A stretch of 6,135 nucleotides of DNA. Source: an uncultured Holophagales bacterium. GTDB lineage: Bacteria > Acidobacteriota > Thermoanaerobaculia > UBA5066. The position numbers were made by a program, and so were the translations under genes. Positions 1 through 4,488 of the stretch are shown one piece after another; the first letter of the stretch is position 1; each line of letters starts with the position of its first letter. The notes under the pieces are model-generated. The model saw nothing but the letters and a program-made list of their open reading frames with translations. It was not told the origin of the DNA and did no database searches. The DNA is taken from positions 1 through 6,135 of the forward strand of contig CALMDF010000208.1 in NCBI GenBank assembly GCA_937864895.1. Direction: 5' to 3'.

Positions 1-66
1 AAGGCCTGCCCCGTCTGCGCGCACCCGCAGTCGGTCTTCCGGGCGATGCCGGAAGGCGAGGTCTGA
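1..66 (+). CDS. Rubrerythrin-like protein, C-terminal rubredoxin end (partial)
   Basis: This is the 3' end of a gene that runs off the left edge; only 21 codons and the TGA stop are visible. The peptide KACPVCAHPQSVFR carries the second CPxC zinc/iron knuckle followed by A-H-P-x-x-x-F, which is the typical end of the rubredoxin-like domain in rubrerythrins (family ending of the form CPxCxHPxxxF). Rubrerythrins are cytoplasmic non-haem di-iron peroxidases that reduce hydrogen peroxide; the C-terminal rubredoxin iron centre passes electrons to the di-iron site. The di-iron four-helix bundle and the first CxxC pair would lie outside the window, so a stand-alone rubredoxin-like or other zinc-ribbon protein cannot be excluded. 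A hairpin follows the stop, which suggests that transcription ends here. Confidence 0.72.
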   Translation, partial: KACPVCAHPQSVFRAMPEGEV

Positions 67-80
67 GGATCGGCCTCGGG

Positions 81-104
81 GCCCGGGAGGTTTCCCTCCC
101 GGGC
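81..104 (+). terminator. Perfect 10-bp hairpin after the rubrerythrin-like gene
   Basis: Arms at 81-90 (GCCCGGGAGG) and 95-104 (CCTCCCGGGC) are perfectly complementary around a 4-nt loop TTTC, and the stem lengthens slightly with wobble pairs outside. It begins 14 nt after the stop codon at 64-66. No T-run follows, so it is either a GC-type terminator without a U tract or an mRNA-end stabilising stem. The spacing directly after a stop codon favours a transcript-end role. Confidence 0.55.
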
Positions 105-113
105 TCTCCGGCG

Positions 114-119
114 TAGGCT
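114..119 (+). promoter_or_regulatory. Candidate -10 element for the PfkB kinase gene (TAGGCT)
   Basis: TAGGCT fits the TANNNT form of a bacterial -10 box and ends 8 nt before the ATG at 128. No GGAG/AGGA-type ribosome binding site lies in the 20 nt before that ATG. This combination would give a leaderless transcript starting at or near the start codon. A possible -35, TTTCCC at 91-96, is 17 nt upstream but weak, and it lies inside the preceding hairpin. Confidence 0.4.
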
Positions 120-127
120 CGCCCCCC

Positions 128-967
128 ATGCCGCGTTGCGTCGTCGTCGGCTCGGTCGCCATCGACGAGGTCGTCGAGCTCCGGCAACCGCTTCGCCCGG
201 GAGCGCACCTCGACGGCCGGCCCCGCGGACGGCGCGTGGGCGGCGGCGCGGCGAACACCGCGATCCCCCTCGCCTGCGCCGGGCACGAGGTGACCGTCGT
301 CTCCGCCGCCGGGACGGACCCGGACGGGAGCGCGATCCTCGCCCGCCTCTCGGAGGCGGGAATCGACACGTCGCAGGTCGCGCGCCTCCCGGGGCCGAGC
401 ACGCTCTCCCTCGTCCTGAACGACGCCGAGGGCGAACGGACGGTCGTGAACCTCCACCGCTGCCGGGAGGACGGCCCCCCTCGCCGCCTCCGGACGCTCC
501 CCGCCGACGTGATCTACGTGAGGAGCCGCGAGCTCGACCTGGGGCGCGTCCTCGCCGGGCGGCTCGACACCGCCCTCGTCGTCGCGCACGTGCCGCCCTC
601 GGCGCCCGGGGCCCGCCCGGCGCACGTCCTCGTCGCCTCCTCGGCGGACCTCACCGTTTCGGAGCGTCACGCGCCCTGGGAAACGGGCAGGAGAGCCGCG
701 GGTGAGTCGCTCCGCTGGATGGTCGTCACGGACGGGCCGCGCGGGGCCGAGGCGTTCTCGGCCGACCGGCGCCTCCACGTCCCGGCGCGGGAGGTCCTCG
801 CCGTCGACAGCACGGGAGCGGGCGACGTCTTCGCCGCGGGCCTCGTCCACGCGCTTGCCCTCGGGGAGCCGATGGAGACGGCCCTCGTCAAGGCGGTATC
901 GTGGGGCACGGCCGCGGTCGAGGTCGAGGGGCTCCCCGCCCGCGACCGGATCCTCGCGCTCCTCTGA
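128..967 (+). CDS. PfkB/ribokinase-family carbohydrate kinase
   Basis: This 279-residue protein is predicted to phosphorylate a sugar or nucleoside with ATP in the cytoplasm. The N-terminal strand VVVGSVAIDEVVEL (about 5-18) and the glycine-rich RVGGGAANTAIPLA (36-49) match the start and first signature of the family. AGTDPDGSAILARLSEAGID (61-80) is the usual following segment. TDGPRGAEAF (201-210) precedes the second signature DSTGAGDVFAAGL (227-239), which holds the GAGD anion hole and the catalytic base Asp233. The protein is a little shorter than the usual 300-330 residues; the middle (about 110-175) is compact. The Mg/phosphate-associated NxxE motif appears as TVSE (176-179), so Asn is replaced although Glu179 remains. 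The substrate cannot be told from sequence. The ATG at 128 is chosen because the conserved first strand begins straight after it; it lacks a Shine-Dalgarno but has a -10-like box 8 nt upstream. It converges with the isomerase gene. Confidence 0.88.
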   Translation: MPRCVVVGSVAIDEVVELRQPLRPGAHLDGRPRGRRVGGGAANTAIPLACAGHEVTVVSAAGTDPDGSAILARLSEAGIDTSQVARLPGPSTLSLVLNDAEGERTVVNLHRCREDGPPRRLRTLPADVIYVRSRELDLGRVLAGRLDTALVVAHVPPSAPGARPAHVLVASSADLTVSERHAPWETGRRAAGESLRWMVVTDGPRGAEAFSADRRLHVPAREVLAVDSTGAGDVFAAGLVHALALGEPMETALVKAVSWGTAAVEVEGLPARDRILALL

Positions 968-980
968 CCGCCGGCCCGGG

Positions 981-1352
981 TCACTCCTCCCGGATCCGGA
1001 CCCTCTGGTAGCTCGCGCGGTGGAGGTCGCGGACCTCCACGCTGATCGCTCCGCGCCCCCCGGCGACGAGCCTCGGGAACGCGCAGAGGAGGACGTCGAG
1101 CGCGGCCTCGGAAAGGGCCGCCTTCACCTCGTCGGGACGGCCGTCCAGGATCGCGATGGAGAGGGCGACGAAGGCCCGGTCTTCCGCCCCGTCGCCGACG
1201 GCGAAGACGTCGTGCCGGACGGCCCGGCTCTTGAGGTCCTTCCGGTCGAAGAGGGCGGAGGCCATGAGCGCCTCGTGGAGGTCGAGGAGGACCCTCCGGA
1301 AGTCCGGGCGGTCCGGGACGTTGGCCGAGTACTCGAGGACGAGGTGCGGCAT
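981..1352 (-). CDS. 5-carboxymethyl-2-hydroxymuconate isomerase-like protein (HpaF/CHMI family)
   Basis: This 123-residue protein begins MPHLVLEYSANV and continues with a typical CHMI pattern: a helix with LHEALMASALF, then LKSRAVRHDVFAVGDG, AFVALSIAILDGR and ISVEVRDL. The characterised enzyme (about 126 residues in E. coli, trimeric, tautomerase superfamily) isomerises 5-carboxymethyl-2-hydroxymuconate in homoprotocatechuate breakdown, using the N-terminal proline exposed after Met removal as the acid/base. That proline (residue 2) is present. Compared from memory with the E. coli protein, the R-S-R segment is K-S-R here, and the C-terminal FKxNN-type tail is replaced by YQRVRIREE. No other hpa genes are in the window, so the physiological substrate may differ. 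The start is fixed by the MPH terminus and a GGAG 9 nt upstream. It lies 65 bp downstream of the dehydrogenase on the same strand, probably in one transcript. Confidence 0.82.
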   Translation of the reverse strand: MPHLVLEYSANVPDRPDFRRVLLDLHEALMASALFDRKDLKSRAVRHDVFAVGDGAEDRAFVALSIAILDGRPDEVKAALSEAALDVLLCAFPRLVAGGRGAISVEVRDLHRASYQRVRIREE

Positions 1353-1361
1353 GGAGGGATT

Positions 1362-1365
1362 CTCC
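1362..1365 (-). promoter_or_regulatory. Ribosome binding site of the isomerase gene, partly inside a hairpin
   Basis: On the minus strand GGAG lies 9 nt before the ATG at 1352-1350. Three of its four bases (1363-1365) are the end of the 3' arm of the 15-bp hairpin upstream, so folding would hide part of the site. Confidence 0.5.
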
Positions 1366-1403
1366 GCCCGGCGCCGCCGCGGGAGGGAGCGGCGCCGGGC
1401 GGA
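1363..1403 (-). terminator. 15-bp perfect hairpin between dehydrogenase and isomerase genes
   Basis: Arms 1363-1377 and 1389-1403 are perfectly complementary over 15 bp (core GCCCGGCGCCGC) with an 11-nt loop at 1378-1388. On the minus-strand transcript it begins 14 nt after the dehydrogenase TAG stop (1418-1420) and ends 10 nt before the isomerase ATG. There is no T-run after it. It could be a partial terminator that lowers isomerase expression, an mRNA-stabilising stem protecting the upstream message, or a translational control element, because its 3' arm includes GGA of the isomerase Shine-Dalgarno. The heptamer TCCCTCC occurs in the loop and again directly before the ATG. Confidence 0.55.
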
Positions 1404-1417
1404 AGGGCGACCCGTTC

Positions 1418-2467
1418 CTACTTCAGGGAGGACATGTCGATGACGAAGCGGTACTTCACGTCGCCCTTCAGCATCCGCTCGTAGGCCTCGTTCACCTTCT
1501 GGACCGGGATGATCTCGATCTGGGCGGGGGCGTTCTTCGCCGCGCAGAAGTCGAGCATCTCCTGGGTCTCGGCGATGCCGCCGATGAGGGATCCGGCGAT
1601 GCTCTTCCGCCCGAAGATGAGGTTGAAGACGGCCGGCGACGGGTGCGGGTGCTCGGGCGCGCCGACGAGGCAGAGCGTGCCGTCGCGGCCGAGGAGGGCC
1701 GTGTAGGCGTCGAGGCTGTGCGGGGCCGCAACCGTGTCGAGGATGAAGTGGAAGCTCCCGGCGTGGGCCTTCATGGCCTCCTCGTCCCGGGAGAGGACGA
1801 CCTCGTCGGCCCCGAGCTTCCTGGCGTCCTCGACCTTCCCGGCCGAGGTGGTGAAGAGGACGACGTGAGCCCCCATGGCGTGGGCGAGCTTGACGCCCAT
1901 GTGTCCGAGACCGCCGAGCCCTACGATCCCCACCTTCTTCCCGGGGCCGGCGCCCCAGTGCCTGAGCGGGGAGTAGGTCGTGATGCCGGCGCAGAGGAGG
2001 GGCGCGGCGGCCGCCGGGTCGAGACCGGCGGGAATCCGCAGGACGAACGCCTCGTCGACGACGATGACGTTCGTGTAGCCGCCGTAGGTCATCCCGCCGA
2101 GGTGCGGGTCGGGGCTGTTGTAGGAGAACGTGCAGCCCTTCCGGCAGAACTGCTCCATGCCGTCCTTGCAGTCGGGGCACTCGCGGCAGGAGTCGACCAT
2201 GCAGCCGACGCCGGCGAGGTCGCCGACCTTGAAGGCCTTCACCTCGGCGCCGACGGCCGAGACGCGACCGACGATCTCGTGGCCCGGGATGCAGGGGTAG
2301 GTCGTGCCGTGCCACTCGTTGCGGGCCGTGTGGAGGTCGGAGTGGCAGATGCCGCAGAAGAGGATGTCGATCCTCACGTCCTTCGGGCCGGGGTCGCGAC
2401 GGTCGATCTCGAGGCGGTCGAGGGGAGCGGTGGCGGCGGTGTTGCCGAAGCCGAGGGCCTTGATCAT
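1418..2467 (-). CDS. Zinc-dependent NADP-type alcohol dehydrogenase (YahK/cinnamyl-alcohol dehydrogenase family)
   Basis: This 349-residue medium-chain dehydrogenase/reductase should interconvert alcohols and aldehydes in the cytoplasm, most likely reducing aldehydes with NADPH. The catalytic zinc ligands are visible as Cys41 in CGICHSDLH, His63-Glu64 in PGHE, and Cys159 in LLCAG. The structural zinc is bound by Cys94, Cys97, Cys100 and Cys108, all present. The Rossmann motif GLGGLG is at 183-188, and the following strand ends in FTTSAGK (205-211), a Thr/Ser-type end associated with NADP preference in the YahK/CAD group rather than an NAD-binding Asp. Length equals that of E. coli YahK as I recall it. 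The reading frame stays open far upstream, so the start is decided by the family N-terminus MIKALGF and by a perfect AAGGAG 7 nt before the ATG. It is divergent from the ABC-F gene and leads the likely two-gene unit with the isomerase. Confidence 0.93.
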   Translation of the reverse strand: MIKALGFGNTAATAPLDRLEIDRRDPGPKDVRIDILFCGICHSDLHTARNEWHGTTYPCIPGHEIVGRVSAVGAEVKAFKVGDLAGVGCMVDSCRECPDCKDGMEQFCRKGCTFSYNSPDPHLGGMTYGGYTNVIVVDEAFVLRIPAGLDPAAAAPLLCAGITTYSPLRHWGAGPGKKVGIVGLGGLGHMGVKLAHAMGAHVVLFTTSAGKVEDARKLGADEVVLSRDEEAMKAHAGSFHFILDTVAAPHSLDAYTALLGRDGTLCLVGAPEHPHPSPAVFNLIFGRKSIAGSLIGGIAETQEMLDFCAAKNAPAQIEIIPVQKVNEAYERMLKGDVKYRFVIDMSSLK

Positions 2468-2474
2468 GCGGAGT

Positions 2475-2480
2475 CTCCTT
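2475..2480 (-). promoter_or_regulatory. Strong Shine-Dalgarno of the dehydrogenase gene (AAGGAG)
   Basis: A perfect AAGGAG on the minus strand sits 7 nt before the ATG at 2467-2465 and decides the start in a frame without an upstream stop codon nearby. It contrasts with the weak or absent sites before the plus-strand genes. Confidence 0.8.
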
Positions 2481-2508
2481 GAGGCGCGGCGGGGCGCGCG
2501 GGGTGCAG

Positions 2509-2537
2509 CGTATACGACGCTTTCCGCACTTTCGCAA
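2509..2537 (-). promoter_or_regulatory. Candidate sigma70-type promoter of the dehydrogenase gene
   Basis: On the minus strand TTGCGA (2532-2537) and TATACG (2509-2514) are separated by exactly 17 nt, each matching four of six consensus positions. Transcription would begin around 2502, giving a leader of about 35 nt that includes the AAGGAG. This is the most AT-rich stretch in the intergenic region. The -10 lies in the 8-bp palindrome CGTATACG (2509-2516), and the spacer/-35 area contains two tandem 9-mers, CTTTCCGCA (2520-2528) and CTTTCGCAA (2529-2537) on the plus strand, that could be a regulator site. Confidence 0.5.
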
Positions 2538-2550
2538 AGCACGGATTCCT

Positions 2551-2585
2551 CGCGCCGGCGGGGGGCGCCGGCGCGCCCCGGCGCC
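2551..2585. repeat. Two overlapping, mutually exclusive inverted repeats upstream of the ABC-F gene
   Basis: Repeat A pairs 2551-2560 with 2566-2575 (10 bp perfect, loop GGGGG). Repeat B pairs 2564-2571 (GGCGCCGG) with 2578-2585 (CCGGCGCC), 8 bp perfect with a 6-nt loop. They share 2566-2571, so only one can form at a time. They lie just upstream of the TAAGGT box; they would be transcribed only if a more distant promoter drives the ABC-F gene. Such repeats arise easily by chance in DNA this rich in G and C. Confidence 0.4.
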
Positions 2586-2588
2586 TCT

Positions 2589-2596
2589 GCTAAGGT
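2589..2596 (+). promoter_or_regulatory. Candidate extended -10 element of the ABC-F gene (TGCTAAGGT)
   Basis: The hexamer TAAGGT (2591-2596) has the TANNNT form and is preceded by TGC, giving the TGn extended -10 pattern (the TG begins at 2588). It ends 6 nt before the GTG at 2603, so transcription would start at the codon itself. The same bases contain AAGG (2592-2595), 7 nt before the GTG, which could instead be a weak Shine-Dalgarno; the two readings cannot be separated from sequence alone. Confidence 0.4.
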
Positions 2597-2602
2597 CGCC
2601 CC

Positions 2603-4444
2603 GTGTCGCCCCTCGTCGCCGCGCAACGCCTCGCGAAGGCGTTCGGAGCCCGGACCCTCTTCCAGGGTCTCTCGTTCGGGATCGAGGCGGACGAGCGGAT
2701 CGGCCTGATCGGGCCGAACGGCGCGGGGAAGTCGACCCTCCTCTCGATCCTCGCGGGGGAGACCCCGCCCGACGACGGGGCCGTCGTCCGCGAGGGCGGG
2801 CTCTCGATCGGCCTCGTGCCGCAGATCCCCGTGTTCGCCCCGGGAGCCACGGTCCGCTCCGTCGTCCTCGAGGGGGCCCTCGCGCACGTCTCCCACGGCG
2901 AGGAGGTCGCGTGGGAGGCCGAGCTGAAGACCGACGAGGCGCTCGCCAGGCTCTCGCTCACCTCCGGCGGCATCGGCCCGGACAGCCTCGTGGCGACGCT
3001 CTCGGGGGGCCAGAAGAAACGCGTCGCCCTCGCGCGCGAGCTCGTGCGGCAGCCCGACCTCCTCCTCCTCGACGAGCCGACGAACCACCTCGACGTCGAG
3101 AGCATCGTCTGGCTCGAGGAGCTCCTCTCCCGCGCCCCCTTCGCCACCGTGACCGTCACGCACGACCGGCTCTTCCTGACCCGCGTCGCCACGCGGATCC
3201 TCGAGCTCGACCGGAGAAACCCCGGGGGCCTCCTCTCCGTCCCCGGCGGTTTCGAGAAGTGGCTCGAGGCGAAGGAGTCGCTCCTGGCCGCCCAGGAGAG
3301 CCGGGAGTCCTCTCTCAGGAACGTCCTCCGGCGGGAGACGGAGTGGCTGCGGCGCGGCCCGAAGGCGCGGGCGACGAAGCAGAAGGCCCGCATAGAACGG
3401 GCCGAGGCCCTCGGGGAGGAGATCGAGACGATCGCCGAGCGGAACGTGGCGCGGACGGCGAAGATCGACTTCGCCGGCGCGGGGCGGGCCCCGAAGAGGC
3501 TCCTCGTCGCCGAGGGGATTTCGAAGGCGTACGGGGGGCGGACGCTCTTCTCGGGCCTCGACCTCCTCCTCGGACCGGGCAGCCGCGTCGGGCTCATCGG
3601 CCCGAACGGCTGCGGCAAGTCGACGCTCCTGCGCGTCCTCCTCGGCTCCGAGCGGCCTGACGCCGGGAAGGTGACGCGGGCCGACGGCGTCTCGGTGGCC
3701 CTCTTCGAGCAGGGGCGCGACTCCCTCGACCCCGACGCGACGGTGAGGGAGACGGTCTGCCCGGAGGGGGACCAGGTGGAGTACCGCGGGCGGTTCCTTC
3801 ACGTCCGCAGCTGGCTCGACCGTTTCCTCTTCGCGCCCGAGCAGGCGGAGATGAAGGTCTCGCGCCTGTCGGGCGGAGAGCAGAGCCGCCTCCTCGTGGC
3901 GCGGCTCATGCTCAGCCCGGCGCAGCTCCTCGTCCTGGACGAGCCGACGAACGACCTCGACCTCGCGACGCTGAACGTCCTCGAGGAGAGCCTCGCCGAC
4001 TTCCCCGGCGCCCTTCTCCTCGTCTCGCACGACCGGGCCTTCCTGGACCGCGCCACCGACTCGCTCCTCGCCTTCGACCCCGAGGGGGGAAGCGGCGTGA
4101 CGGCGCTCGCCGGCCTCGACCAGTGGGAGAGGTGGCGGAAGGAACGGAGAGAGGCCGCGTCCGCCGCCGCCTCGGGAAAGGGACGGGAGGCGAGGGCCGC
4201 CGCGGCCCCGGCCACGACACCCGCCGGGAAGCGGCGACTCGGCTACCTCGAGCAGCGGGAGCTGGACGGCATCGAGCCGAGGATCCTCGCGGCCGAGGAG
4301 ACGCTCGAGGGACTGAAGGACGAGTGCCACCGGCCCGAGGTCGTCACCGACGGGCCGCGCCTCGTCGCCCTCTCGCGGCAGATCGAGGAGGCGCAATCGG
4401 AGGTCGACCGGCTCTACGCCCGCTGGGCGGAGCTCTCGTCCTGA
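2603..4444 (+). CDS. uup: ABC-F family ATPase, Uup type
   Basis: This 613-residue soluble protein has two ABC ATPase domains in tandem and no membrane segment. Domain 1 shows Walker A GPNGAGKST (37-45), signature LSGGQ (133-137), Walker B with DEPTNHLD (157-164, catalytic Glu158) and H-loop His187. Domain 2 shows GPNGCGKST (333-341), LSGGE (422-426), DEPTNDLD (446-453, Glu447) and His476. The charged linker with EWLRRGPKARATKQKARI (247-264) is the conserved P-site tRNA interaction region of ABC-F proteins. No long arm insertion is seen in domain 1. After a low-complexity Ala/Arg stretch (515-545), LGYLEQRELDGIE begins a coiled coil to the C-terminus (about 546-611), the hallmark of Uup. ABC-F proteins act on ribosomes; Uup has also been linked to branched-DNA tolerance. 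The GTG start is chosen because the first ABC strand begins at once. It is 44 bp upstream of the GGDEF gene. An antibiotic-resistance ABC-F is less likely. Confidence 0.9.
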   Translation: MSPLVAAQRLAKAFGARTLFQGLSFGIEADERIGLIGPNGAGKSTLLSILAGETPPDDGAVVREGGLSIGLVPQIPVFAPGATVRSVVLEGALAHVSHGEEVAWEAELKTDEALARLSLTSGGIGPDSLVATLSGGQKKRVALARELVRQPDLLLLDEPTNHLDVESIVWLEELLSRAPFATVTVTHDRLFLTRVATRILELDRRNPGGLLSVPGGFEKWLEAKESLLAAQESRESSLRNVLRRETEWLRRGPKARATKQKARIERAEALGEEIETIAERNVARTAKIDFAGAGRAPKRLLVAEGISKAYGGRTLFSGLDLLLGPGSRVGLIGPNGCGKSTLLRVLLGSERPDAGKVTRADGVSVALFEQGRDSLDPDATVRETVCPEGDQVEYRGRFLHVRSWLDRFLFAPEQAEMKVSRLSGGEQSRLLVARLMLSPAQLLVLDEPTNDLDLATLNVLEESLADFPGALLLVSHDRAFLDRATDSLLAFDPEGGSGVTALAGLDQWERWRKERREAASAAASGKGREARAAAAPATTPAGKRRLGYLEQRELDGIEPRILAAEETLEGLKDECHRPEVVTDGPRLVALSRQIEEAQSEVDRLYARWAELSS

Positions 4445-4471
4445 TCGCCGTTCCCCTCGCCCGGGCGATTT
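4444..4471 (+). terminator. Weak terminator-like hairpin after the ABC-F gene
   Basis: ATCGCC (4444-4449) can pair with GGCGAT (4464-4469) around a 14-nt loop, followed by two more T residues. The stem is short and overlaps the stop codon, and the downstream arm is also part of the 12-bp palindrome 4457-4468. It would at best terminate partially between the ABC-F and GGDEF genes. Confidence 0.22.
4457..4468. repeat. 12-bp perfect palindrome (TCGCCCGGGCGA) in the GGDEF promoter region
   Basis: The two halves TCGCCC and GGGCGA are exactly symmetrical with no spacer. It sits just upstream of the candidate -10 at 4474-4479, in the position of a -10/-35 spacer, where a dimeric regulator could bind. 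It may equally be a chance product of high G+C. Confidence 0.35.
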
Positions 4472-4479
4472 GCTAGCGT
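4471..4479 (+). promoter_or_regulatory. Candidate extended -10 element of the GGDEF gene (TGCTAGCGT)
   Basis: TAGCGT (4474-4479) has the TANNNT form, preceded by TGC as in the ABC-F upstream region. It ends 9 nt before the GTG at 4489. No Shine-Dalgarno is present between them, so a leaderless or near-leaderless transcript is likely if this promoter is used. A weak -35 candidate, TTCCCC (4451-4456), is 17 nt upstream. Confidence 0.42.
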
Positions 4480-4488
4480 TCCGGCCGA

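Noticed and set aside
976..993. Possible bidirectional terminator between the convergent kinase and isomerase genes
   Set aside because: Only a 5-bp stem (CCGGG/CCCGG) with an 8-nt loop overlapping the isomerase stop codon and no T-run; too weak to call.
1643..2482. Plus-strand open frame opposite the dehydrogenase
   Set aside because: Val/Gly/Glu/Ala-rich composition with no recognisable motif; it is the mirror of a real, well-conserved gene.
2468..4396. Long open minus-strand frame opposite the ABC-F gene, continuous with the dehydrogenase frame
   Set aside because: Stop codons are rare in antisense frames of such GC-rich genes. The translation is low-complexity Glu/Arg/Gly-rich with no domain, and the true dehydrogenase start is fixed by AAGGAG and its family N-terminus.
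2603..4444. ABC-F as an antibiotic-resistance determinant
   Set aside because: The C-terminal coiled coil, the linker pattern and the absence of drug-biosynthesis or mobile genes fit the housekeeping Uup type better.
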